Origin: Sphaerulina vaccinii
Lineage: Eukaryota > Ascomycota > Dothideomycetes > Mycosphaerellales > Mycosphaerellaceae
Assembly (NCBI GenBank): GCA_022570795.1
Contig: JAKUDP010000002.1
Coordinates: 682,001 to 746,000 of the forward strand
DNA length: 64,000 nucleotides
Reading direction: 5' to 3'
Shown piece after piece: positions 54,327 to 64,000 of the stretch (its first letter is position 1; each line of letters opens with the position of its first letter). The notes under the pieces are model-generated. The model was not told the origin of the DNA, did no database searches, and saw only the letters and a list, made by a program, of their open reading frames with translations. The position numbers and the translations under genes are program-made.

Positions 54327-56234
54327 CGACACATGGTCAGTCTGGAGGACTAGAGTTTCCAGCGCTCTGGAAACAAGAAACACAATCCGCGCTCCGCAAG
54401 CGCACACGGCGGCATTTTGTTCTTAGGCGGCTTTTGTGCTCTGATGTTGACCGCTTCGGACAGCTCCTGTCAAGAAAGTTTATCGGGCACAAAAGTGCTT
54501 ACAATTTGTAAAGGTAAGCTCGAGTTGCTTTCGGGTGCCCTGTTTCCCGTCCGCGGCATCAGGTTGGCGTGGTTGACTATTGCAGATCTTTCTCGCTTGC
54601 GACTAGGAGGCTGCTTTCCAGAAATATCATATATTGGGCAGCGGCGCAGACTCTGTGATAAGTCAAGACATGCTTCCTCAGGAAACCTCATTCTCTCCTC
54701 CAGGGCCTCTTGACCGGAATCTGTAGCAGAGCACAGAACCTCACGCCTGGCAGGGGTTTTCTCACTGGCGACATGAGGTCGAGATTGAGGCGCATAATGT
54801 GACATCAGGGCAGGGCGCCACCAATCTGTCGATCTGATAATTCGCATCAAGCTGGTTCGAGGCCACAATCCTGCAGCTTCTTGCCAAGTATGCACCTGTA
54901 AAGCAACTCATAGGCACAATCTGAGAGTAATCTTGCTGTTGCAGTCCAAAGTGGGACTCCAGCAGAGTGGGAGTCATGCAGAACTCGAAGCCAAACCTTG
55001 CAGCTATTGCTTGGGAGACACAAAAGGTCTGCTCTGAGTCGTGGTAATGAGGCCATGATGGCTTTTGCGTTGATGGCGATTTTGGATGTTCCGCGTAATG
55101 AGGCGAGGATGGTGAGACACGGCAGAGAAAGAGAAGAAGGCGCGAATGCCAAGAACTTCAACATCCTTGTCGCTGGCCAAGATGGGTTCTTCGGCATCGT
55201 TGCCATATCATAACACAAAGCTACTTATATTGATGCGGGTAGCAATCCGGATCATGACTTAAGCCTTGTTGAGAGATCAGGCATCGGGATCAACCACCCA
55301 CTGTTTACAACATGTCGCCGATGTTCAGGACTGAAGGTAACGCAAGGATTCAATCCTTTAGGATATGTGTTCTATGGGACTTTGTTCCGAACACTTGAGA
55401 CTACGACACTTTGATGGCTCTGCTTTGCCAGAAAGTTCTACGAGACCAATGAGAGCCATGTCTCTGCAAATCTTTGCATCCAAGATCATCGTCCAAGTCT
55501 GTTGGCGGAGATTCCTGCGTTGGAGATGATGTCCCAAAATATATTTATAGACAGTCGCCTGAATGCGCCAGTCAACTGTTCTTAGAGGGAATTAGCAAAA
55601 AATGAAGGTACAACTGGTAGTCTGTTAATAAGTAGAGACAGATACAAGCAAAAGAAATAGTAGTTCTCCAAATTTTGATCGAAGAACGCTTTCTGCTCAG
55701 GAGAATCGAACTGCCCCACATTTACACATTTGCCCAAAATCGAGCAAAAAGTACAAAAAATGCAAAAGTATAGCCATGATCGTATCGTCAGCGGGGTATA
55801 CTCGGGCATTCACACATAATTGTCCTGACATTCGCCCGGACACGAATGTGCCATATATGTATGCCCTTCCGATTCGTCCTATAGTCCGGTGAAGTAGTCC
55901 TATGGCCGGTTTCGAATCGACACAATGCGCCGGGGAGGTCCCATACCACTGGTCATCGCAAGTAATTGTCCTGACAGCCTTAACGACTGCGCCATACGTG
56001 CTTTTAGTAGTACCATCGATCGATGGAAGAGCAGTACTTTACCCGTATATAAAGGTTGGTCGAGAGTGGGTCAGTCCGACCTCTTGTCTTTTGCTCGGTC
56101 GTCCTGTCGACTCTGCTGCCACACCTATCTTCTCGTATTGATCGGTCAGGTATGCTCCAGTGGCACATGGTCCTCGGCATGAACATTATAGCAGGCAGGG
56201 ACGCATGACCCGCACTTGCACCTCCTGCATAAGA
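54327..56234. other. Intergenic ~1.9 kb, no gene seen
   Basis: Open frames on both strands at 54470-55220 have no domain or splice support. The stretch 55540-55760 is A/T-richer than the surroundings. Likely holds the receptor promoter and the 3' region of the hydrolase gene. Confidence 0.4.
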
Positions 56235-57334
56235 TCACTTCGCGTCCAGAAGCCATCGAAATCCAGAAACCGTATCGTCCTCCCACTGCTTGTATTCTGG
56301 AACATACGTGAGTGCGATCCAGAAGCAATGCGGTAGCCCAGGATACAGATCAATTCGCGACTGCCCGCCATTCTTCTTTAGCAGGTGATCGAAGATGAGT
56401 CCTTCGTCGCGATTGTAATCTCGACCACAAAGTTGCTGATATATCTTGGGCAGACCTTCGTGGTTCTCGTTGCCTGGCCAGAGTAGCGGCAAACACAGCT
56501 TCGATTGAAAATCGGGCTGCGCGCACTCTGTCATCAAGTTTACAAGATCCTTCGACAATATGGGATTGTTGATGCATTCATCTTGAGTTCGGCTAAGGTA
56601 TCGTTCGCGATAAATTGGGTCCAGACGATCGGCGTTGAGAGGCCTCACAGAACCGCAAGCAGAGTATACTCCTGTGATTCGAGGCTCAAGCTTATCATCC
56701 TTGGCCAGATGTGCGATTGCAATGGCCATGCTGGCACCTGCCGAAATGCCTCCAACGATGAAATTACCACCATCATCACGCTCCTCGTATTGTATTGCGA
56801 GATTCTCCCGAATCCAGTTGAAGCTGTCCCATGCATCGTTCATGCTAGTTGGCCATGGATGCTCAGGAGCAAGACGATAGTCTGGCGCGATGACAATGGC
56901 GCCAAAACGCTTACACAGGGAGCGTGCGATATCCGCGACCATTGTTGGACTGCCCAGAACCCATCCACCTCCATGCCAGAGCACAATGCGTGAACCTTCA
57001 GGATCGGTATGCCGATTCGATCGGAAGATTCGAAGAGTAAGCTGGTATCCGTCGCGAGCAGATATCTTGCGGAGTTCCTCGTCCACGGCTGGATCTTGCT
57101 CGTCCATTTCATCTGCGATTTCGGTCTGGGTCCGCAGCTTGGCGACAGCAGTCGGCTTTTCATTCCAGTCGATCTTCAGAGGCGGCCAGATTCCCATAAT
57201 CTGATTAACATCAGATTTGACTGCACGTTATATTGGGGTTGGCAGATGTGTACCTCTTGGTACTCCTTAGTAGGCTTTGCCAGGCTGAGAATCTCTTCAC
57301 GAGACATGCTCGTGAAGTCTTTAGTGAAGAGCAT
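56235..57334 (-). CDS. Alpha/beta hydrolase fold-3 (HSL-family esterase)
   Basis: Exon 1 is 57334-57254 (MLFTKDFTSMSREEI), intron 57253-57201 (GTACAC..AATCAG), and exon 2 is 57200-56235, giving 348 residues. The oxyanion-hole motif is VLWHGGGWVLGSP, the nucleophile elbow is VGGISAGASM (Ser), and a probable Asp and the His of the triad lie in CGRDYNRDEGLIF and GLPHCFW. APDYRLAPEHPWP is the typical HSL-family segment. It hydrolyses short-chain esters or related carbonyl substrates in the cytosol; no signal peptide is seen. The family is often found in secondary metabolism or xenobiotic degradation, but no partner genes are adjacent. The second exon alone begins MGIWPP, which is a possible alternative start. 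Confidence 0.9.
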
Positions 57335-58119
57335 ATTGAGCCTTGCGCGGGAGCATGTGCTGACTTGTCGAAATTCTAGGCCTTGCCTGAAAAAGTGATT
57401 CTTCTGTCTGAGTGAAGAAAGCTGAAGTTGAAGTCCTGTTCATCTGCGACAGGGATCTCCAAATGGTGGCCGAAATCGCACGCTTGGTTCTCGCAGCTCG
57501 CTCACCGAACGCATCATACTACTCTGCGCCTCTGGGTGTGGTCATTGAAGGGCAGTACTGAGAACAATAGAGATGAGTGTTCTCTGCAGTCTGCATAGCG
57601 ACGCATTCGAGTAAAGTGAGGTGATGTTGCTGGGAAAACCCTTGCTGGAGAACTGCTCCGAGAACGGCGATGGAGATAAGGATTGGAAACCTTGTTCTTC
57701 TGTAAGCGCCGACCTCTCAACTAACGCCATCCTTATGCAGCCTCTCTCACGTTGGTACCTCATGATACCAATCACAGGCCAGAGATGATTCCAAGGCCTG
57801 CAAGGCTGTGCTATTATTGCACGCAGACAAGGCTTGTCCCAAGCTTGGCCAATGGCGTCTGTCAACCACCTCACGTCTGGGATGTTTCTCGACTTCAAGA
57901 TGTTCAAGATCAGCACCGTATGTGCAGCCACACTCTCTGTCACGCTACCTGATGCGCCAAAGGACATATACGGATACGTGCATCTGTCCTCCTTATGCCT
58001 ACGCGCTCGCCTACTCGCTGAGGCCTCCCGGCACTGCGCGTGTGGTCACTGACTACAGCTCGCTACCGCGACTAGTTTCAAGATCCCACCTGGTCCACGC
58101 TCATTCGTGAGCTCGAGCG
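57335..58119. other. Divergent intergenic region
   Basis: 785 bases between the hydrolase (minus) and the large protein (plus). Open frames here overlap on both strands without domain content. No gene is supported. Confidence 0.4.
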
Positions 58120-61100
58120 ATGCAGTATGAGTATCCTCCTCCGCCAGGCGGTACCTTACCTAGCGCTGGATCTTTTCCCAGCCCGCCTGGGTCTGCTGGA
58201 GTCGCTGGAGTTACACATGGTAGTACTCACGGGCAGAGAAGTCCCTACTTGCCATCAATAACAACACAATTCTTGGGACAACCAGGTGTCTCTGCGTCTC
58301 AGAATTCGACGCCAGTATCAGCGAACCATTTGTCGCCGCACTTCTCGTATAATAGTCCTAGGACGCCTGGAGGTCTTAATACTCATGTGCTGACTCCTTC
58401 ATCCACTGGACCTCCTGCCACAACACCGAGCATGGAGCCATACAACCCGCAGCAATGGAGGAGCCGAGGGCAGGTGTCGGGCTCACAGATGGTCTTCCAG
58501 CAGCGTCATGCGGCCATGCCTGGGAATACGGTAAACGCTACTGGGATGGAAGGTATGTTGGTGCGTTGTGTGAGGCAGACTTGAGCGCAGCTTTGGGCGC
58601 ATTAGATTCAAGATTGCTCAGTGGGGTGCAACTATGAGTCTATCATTCATGCGGACGAGCTGATGTTATGTATGACAGCTGCTATGCCTTCTCCACCACC
58701 GCCGTATTCACCGTCTCCAACGGCTACGCCAGATCACGCCGCGCGAGCTACGATCACCTCACCATTACCCGATAATGGTGCTTTTACAGCTTCTCCGCTT
58801 GTCGATCGGCCGATGACCAACTCACCGCAGCTAGCTACGCAAGCTAATTTTCCTCCGCCTCCTGCACAGCAGTCCAGCCGACACAGAGAAAGATCAACGT
58901 CAGGTCTTGGTCAAAGAGCGCTCTTCAGCTTGACTGGACTTCGAGGAAAGCAGGCAGTCGTAGAACCACAGCAGTTACATACCAGCCAAGTTGTACATCC
59001 TGCAACGTTCACAGAAGGGAGACCTCCTGCAGCAAGGCGAGCGGCGAGTACTGGCCATGTCTACCCAGGCGGCCCTGCTGTGGCTTCTTCGTCAACTTCT
59101 GTTGGCCGAGCTTCGCCGGACAGTCATTGGCAGACAGGAATGGCATTACCTGGACCACCTGCAGGCGCACCTCCTCCAGGCATGCGGTCTCAAAGCTTGA
59201 ATCGCTCTGTTGGTGGCTCTGGCGCCAGCACTCCATCATCTGAGCATGTTCCCGAAGCTCCCAGGCAGAGACGAGCGATGGCAACATCAACTCTGGGACC
59301 AGTGCCGCCAACTCCTGCTGACTGGGTAGAGGGCGATGATCACAGGACTGAAGTGCCGCCGCCTGTACCGCAACAGCAACATTCGCAGCATGCAATCAAT
59401 GAGCAGCCGCTGCGGATCGACACTGGAGCTCAACGAGAGAACTCTCTTGCTCGCAGACCTGCAAGAAGAGATACGAGCTCTCAGGGTATTCGGGAGCGCA
59501 GATCGAGGAGTCGTGCGGCCTATGGTACCAATGATGAGGACTCTAGGCCTGCTAACCTCGTCTTTGCGCCGGAGGAAGGTTCCATCAGCCGGCGCCGGGA
59601 GCACACTCGAACAATGTCCAGCTACGGTGATCCAGTCTCAGCTCTCAACTCGTCCGGACGCCAGCCTCTTTCGGCTTCTAAGCTTGGAAGCACAGTCATG
59701 ACACCACCTTACACACCAGCTGTTGGCAAGCAGCCGCTAGGTTCTGGCAAACATGCTAGACCTCTGGGTAGCGCAGCAAGCGACCGGCCCATCTCACATC
59801 TGCTGCACACTCCCAACGAGGAGGGCATGCCCGCCCCACTTAGCCCAGCAAGGCCACATTCAGCAGCGTCTGTCAAGATACCACAGAAACTGGACGCCTT
59901 CGCGCTGCAGGCTATCGAGCGCCATCGTGACTTTGTCGAGAAGGAAGCTGCGGCAGGTTCTGATGAAGAACGACTCGAGCTGTTCGCAAGCTTTCTGGTT
60001 CACGAGTCTCGGATCAGACGCGACCGCTACACATCTGCCTACAATGCGATGGCTGGCGATATCCTCGATCTCACGCGAGACATGTGGCGCTCATACAACA
60101 CAAAAGCTGGTCGTCGAGCTATCACACCAAGTACATCGATGTCTTCTATCGACCCAAGCCTTCCTGCATGGGCATCGGACAGTCAACCAACATCAGCATA
60201 CGGTATGCCCAGCTCGGCATCCTCACTAGGAGAGTACACACCCGCTACTGACACTGGCTCTCTCGGAGACTTTGGCGAAGGCTTCGAACGTACCGAAGCT
60301 CGTCCATGGCCGGATGCTTTCAAGCCGTCACTGTCTCCTATCCCAAGCATGGCGGTCAGCACTGTCCCTGATGAGAACAGCTCGAGGGGTCGCACTGCCA
60401 GTCGATGGTGGGAAGGTACCAATTCTGGAGCTGGCTCAATAGGCAGGCCTGATAGGATGGAGAAGACACGCCGCGAGACAAAGTACATGGGCATCGATCC
60501 GGCCACGCTCCAAGCTAGTGGTGAAGCTACGCCAGAACCGCCAATCGCAGGATCGAGTGCAGCAGCGTACATGTATGGACCTGATGAATACCCGCCAGAG
60601 AAAGTAGGCTGGCACGATGGCGCTGATCTGGACACGCCAATGCAGACGCCGAATCGTCCAGGAGATCGAAGGACTTCTACCCCGGGCCTGCATTCGCTAG
60701 ACGTCTCTCGGCTTGTGACCTTGCCACCACCTTTTCCGCGCCATCACCCAGCTGTCAATAACAGCCATCCACTGTTACATGATCTTCGAACTGAGCACCG
60801 TGTGCTTTCTGACCACAGCGATATTCAGAAAATCAAGGACGCCTACCTCGACCAAGACTTTGCACTCACTCGCGAGCAGAATGAGTCAGCCAAGAAGAGG
60901 CGCAGCAGTCTACGCGCAGGAATTCAGACCAAGATCGCTGACGGAACTATGTCATTTGCAGAAGCTGCACAGGCTGAGGCTGATTTCGACATCGAGGAGG
61001 CTGACCGTGGGAAGGCCACTGCTCGATCCAACTTCGATGTCTTCGAGGGCAGTGTATCACATCCACTGAATACATTACTTACGGAGCGTCTTCAGAAAGC

Positions 61101-61971
61101 GAATGACTGCATCAAAAGTCTGCGTGCAGATCTGGAAAGTGGCCATCATGCCGCAGATCCGAATCGAGCACTGGAAGAGGGCGACCAGCATCCCGAGCGA
61201 CTGGAGAAGCTCACCCTACTCAAGTGGCTGTTCGAAGCGCGAGAGCAGCTCCACAAGGAGATGTTTGACCTGCACGCCATGCGAAGCGACAAGTACTCCG
61301 AGGTTATCTTGACGCCATACCGGATATCAAAAGCACAAGCCAAGATCGAGGAAGCCACGACGTTCTTCAAGAAGGACAGCCTGGAGAGACAGACAACATA
61401 TGCCAAGGACTCGCTGAGGCGGTTCGAAGAACTCCAAGCGATACTAGAGAGCAATGTCTCGCGAGGCGTTGAAGATCAGCTATCCGCATTCTGGGACATT
61501 GCGCCAGGCCTGCTTGAAGTCATCCAGCACATTCCCATGCAAATGTCATCCTTCGAGGTGCAGATACCCTGCCAGGAGTACGACGAGAACCCATCATATC
61601 ACGACCATCCATTGCAATACCTGCTCAGCTTGCTTTCTCATGCCGAGAAGAGCGCATATCAGTTCATCGAAAGCCAGACGAATCTTCTGTGTCTTTTGCA
61701 CGAGGTGCGCACTGCCACGACCAAGTCTCGACTCAGGCTGCTTGAGATCGAGCAGAGCTCTGCAAGTCCTAGCAGCAACGATAGCCGTGCAGATATGCTG
61801 CAAGCCCGTCGTGAAGCAGAAGACCATTTGACACATGATCTGAAGGAGAAAGTAGGTGAGGTTGAGAGGCAATGGCAGGAGGCTATCGGAGATGTTCTCA
61901 AGGATGTCAAGGAGAGGGTCAGCATCTACTTGGAAGAGACTGGCGGTTTGGAAGATGAACTGCATGAGTGA
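58120..61971 (+). CDS. Large protein: disordered Pro/Ser-rich N-terminus, helical C-terminus
   Basis: Exon 1 is 58120-58552, intron 58553-58678 (126 nt, the longest in the window), and exon 2 is 58679-61971, giving 1241 residues. The first ~430 residues are Pro/Ser/Thr/Gln-rich and disordered (MQYEYPPPPGGTLPS; PSPPPPYSPSPTATP). A helical block near 555-620 (QAIERHRDFVEKEAAAGSDE, SFLVHESRIRRDRY) is probably conserved. From ~840 to the end it is a long helical/coiled-coil region (KIKDAYLDQDFALTREQNES; TLLKWLFEAREQLHKEMFDL). No enzyme motif, signal peptide or membrane helix is seen. Pattern suggests a scaffold or cortical/cytoskeletal adaptor of filamentous fungi; that is inference. The stop at 61971 is followed by a normal 3' region. 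Confidence 0.8.
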
Positions 61972-62760
61972 AGTTGCCTCTATGCTATGTGAGAAAGCGT
62001 TCAAGCGACGTTGCGTGATACCTGTTCCTGTTGGCTGTTACAGGAGCATTTCAAGCAGAGCCATTCTATCTTAGTGTATATATTGATACATCTCCTGGTT
62101 GGCTCGTTGATGCCACATATATGATATGACCATTGCCAGTGAGATCGCGCGTAATCGTATGTCGTACGTATGTCAAGTTTTAGACTGAGCTGTCGAACAA
62201 GGTTCAGGTCCACGGGCCTTACCGTCGGTTGACCCTTCCGGTTTGGTGCCAAGCTGGACAGTGGCTTCCTCTTTTTTCTTTGGCAGGAGACGACTCTTTC
62301 GTTCTTGATTTCACCGACAACATCATCCGACTCACACTTCCTTTCGTGTGTATCTTCGCTGCACACTCTGCTCGGATATCAAGACCAAAAAAATCAGAAA
62401 ATCCAGAAAACCCGTCCCGGCTCTCACCAGTCGGCAAAACTGTACGTATGCACACTTTTTCAGAGACAGGCACCACCTCAGCCAGACACGACGAGCACGC
62501 GGCTGGCATGAATACCAACATTAACTGACTGCGACAACAACAGCGCTTCGTTCGTCCAGTCGCTTGTTAGTTTCAGGCAACTCTACGCAACATCTCCAGA
62601 ACAGACGACAGCCGGCCTAGAACTATCGTACGTCCTCCACCGACACTTTCTTTGTTTGCGCTCAATAGAGCCAAAAGAACAATACGCCGCCGCATCTGCC
62701 TGCGCTCCTCCGACGTCTTCTGACATTACAGCAGACCGATACATCTAGCCTTCACCCAAC
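61972..62760. promoter_or_regulatory. PAB1 upstream region and probable 5' leader
   Basis: 789 bases without coding support. A purine-rich, A-rich patch (CAAAAAAATCAGAAAA-type) lies at about 62383-62410. CT-rich leader sequence with CAACA-type repeats lies just before the PAB1 start. PAB1 mRNAs in several eukaryotes are autoregulated through A-rich leader tracts, so this patch is a candidate, by inference only. Confidence 0.4.
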
Positions 62761-64000
62761 ATGTCTGACATCCAAAACCCGACTTCGCCTGCTGGCCAGG
62801 TCGCCAGCCCTCCAGCTGATGCTCCTGCCAACAACTCCGCCGCTCCTACCGCCGGCGAGAACGATGCGCCAACTCCTACCACGGCCGCGCCTGCTAACGC
62901 CAACCCAAACTCCGCCTCTCTGTACGTTGGAGAGCTTGACCCATCCGTGACTGAGGCCATGCTCTTCGAGCTGTTCTCTTCCATCGGCCAGGTCGCTTCT
63001 ATCCGTGTCTGCCGTGACGCAGTCACCCGCCGCTCGCTTGGATACGCCTACGTCAACTACAATAGCGCTGGAGACGGTGAGCGCGCTCTTGAGGAGTTGA
63101 ACTACACCTTGATCAAGGGCAAGCCATGCCGCATCATGTGGTCGCAGCGTGACCCAGCTCTCCGCAAAACCGGCCACGGCAACATCTTCATCAAGAACTT
63201 GGACGCCGCCATTGACAACAAGGCACTTCACGACACTTTCGCTGCCTTCGGTAACATCTTGTCTTGCAAGGTTGCCCAGGACGAGACTGGCGGCTCGCGT
63301 GGCTACGGTTTCGTGCACTACGAGACTGCTGAGGCCGCTAACGCTGCCATCAAGAGCGTCAACGGCATGTTGTTGAACGAGAAGAAGGTGTTTGTTGGTC
63401 ACCACATCCCAAAGAAGGACCGCATGAGCAAGTACGAGGAGATGAAGGCCAACTTCACCAACATCTACGTGAAGAACATTGACACCGAGACCACCGACGA
63501 TGAGTTCCGCGAGTTGTTCGAGAAGTACGGCGAGATAACCTCTGCTTCGCTTGCTCGTGACCAGGATGGCAAGGTCCGCGGTTTCGGCTTCGTCAACTTC
63601 GTCCGCCACGAGGACGCTGGCAAGGCCGTCGATGAGCTGAATGACATTGACTTCAAGAGCCAGAAGCTGTACGTTGGTCGTGCCCAGAAGAAGCACGAGC
63701 GCGAGGAGGAGCTGCGCAGGCAGTACGAGGCCCAACGCCAGGAGAAGAGCGCCAAATACATGGGCGTCAACCTCTATGTCAAGAACCTGGCAGACGACAT
63801 CGATGACGAGGAGCTCCGCAAGGTCTTCGAGGCCTACGGCTCGATCACCTCCGCCAAGGTCATGCGCGATACTACTCCAGCAGACCAGGTCGAGGAGGAG
63901 AAGAAGGAGGATGGCGAGAAGGAGGGTGAGAGCAGCGAGGAGAAGAAGGAGGATGACAAGAAGGAGGACGGCACTGAGGAAATCACCAAGAAGCTGGACA
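62761..64000 (+). CDS. PAB1: Polyadenylate-binding protein Pab1 (3' end beyond window)
   Basis: The N-terminal 413 residues are visible; the gene runs off the window. After an Ala/Pro/Thr-rich leader come RRM1 (~53-130, SLYVGELDPSVTEAMLFELF), RRM2 (~141-218, NIFIKNLDAAIDNKALHDTF, RGYGFVHYET), RRM3 (~234-311, NIYVKNIDTETTDDEFRELF, RGFGFVNF) and the start of RRM4 (~337 on, VNLYVKNLADDIDDEELRKV). RRM4 is interrupted after SAKVMRD by a highly charged Glu/Lys/Asp insert (residues ~375-408). I recall such inserts from filamentous ascomycetes. The protein coats poly(A) tails, promotes translation through eIF4G and controls deadenylation. RRM1 and RRM2 are the main poly(A)-binding units. The start codon has a clean CAACATGTC context. 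Confidence 0.97.
   Translation, partial: MSDIQNPTSPAGQVASPPADAPANNSAAPTAGENDAPTPTTAAPANANPNSASLYVGELDPSVTEAMLFELFSSIGQVASIRVCRDAVTRRSLGYAYVNYNSAGDGERALEELNYTLIKGKPCRIMWSQRDPALRKTGHGNIFIKNLDAAIDNKALHDTFAAFGNILSCKVAQDETGGSRGYGFVHYETAEAANAAIKSVNGMLLNEKKVFVGHHIPKKDRMSKYEEMKANFTNIYVKNIDTETTDDEFRELFEKYGEITSASLARDQDGKVRGFGFVNFVRHEDAGKAVDELNDIDFKSQKLYVGRAQKKHEREEELRRQYEAQRQEKSAKYMGVNLYVKNLADDIDDEELRKVFEAYGSITSAKVMRDTTPADQVEEEKKEDGEKEGESSEEKKEDDKKEDGTEEITKKLD

Noticed and set aside
62752..63735. 327-residue minus-strand open frame opposite PAB1
   Set aside because: Antisense shadow produced by codon bias of a highly expressed gene; Leu/Val-rich nonsense with no start context or domain.
1..64000. CRISPR arrays, prophage or integrated virus, rRNA genes
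   Set aside because: None present: the gene structure is eukaryotic with introns, and no regularly spaced repeats, viral proteins or rRNA-like stretches were seen.

Overview
This is chromosomal DNA of a filamentous ascomycete (Pezizomycotina). I lean to a Dothideomycete from gene content, but cannot prove it without a search. Genes lie on both strands without operons. They carry short introns (48-66 nt, one of 126 nt) with GT..AG ends and CTGAC/CTAAC-type branch sites. Gene families are typical of moulds: HET-domain proteins, a CFEM/Pth11-like receptor, cysteine-rich secreted proteins, a GMC oxidoreductase and an MFS transporter. Base composition is even, and no virus, CRISPR array, rRNA, convincing tRNA or intact transposon was seen.

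Layout. 0-2.3 kb: a MYND zinc-finger protein and an EXPERA (emopamil-binding-like) membrane protein. 3.7-8.3 kb: an MFS carrier followed by a GMC flavoprotein. 8.8-13.4 kb: a two-exon HET gene and MDM34 (ERMES complex). 14-19 kb: a Pro/Gln-rich repeat protein, a dead acyltransferase-3 gene, a small frame-broken acidic protein and a small secreted Cys-rich protein. 19-25.1 kb: about 6 kb with no convincing gene. 25.1-31.3 kb: a secreted Cys-containing protein, an AKR7-like aldo-keto reductase and a SET-domain lysine methyltransferase. 31.9-35 kb: an unknown protein and a second HET gene. 36-41.4 kb: a single-BRCT-like protein, a divergent histidine phosphatase and TFB1 (TFIIH). 41.5-43.1 kb: two tandem-repeat arrays and a broken locus. 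43.2-49 kb: a THADA/Trm732 homologue divergent from TIM23. 49-52.2 kb: a dispersed repeat copy, a candidate secreted repeat-protein locus and a small protein with an Ala/Pro tail. 52.5-57.3 kb: a CFEM/Pth11-like receptor and an alpha/beta hydrolase. 58.1-62 kb: a large disordered plus helical protein. 62.8 kb to the end: PAB1, cut by the window edge.

Housekeeping genes (MDM34, TFB1, TIM23, Trm732/THADA, PAB1) alternate with environment-facing or self-recognition genes. I see no coherent biosynthetic cluster. MFS plus GMC is a pair at most.

The strongest non-routine signals are these. (1) Several genes have reading frames that continue in another frame after a 1-nt change in a short homopolymer. 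This points to homopolymer-length error in the assembly or to real decay. (2) The acyltransferase-3 gene has both a nonsense codon and a frameshift. (3) There is a candidate secreted protein with repeated CTxExxxAG motifs at 49.8-50.3 kb. (4) Tandem arrays at 41.5-42.1 kb have a dispersed relative near 49.35 kb. Exon boundaries were read by eye from frame and splice signals. Family names rest on motif recognition, not on database searches.
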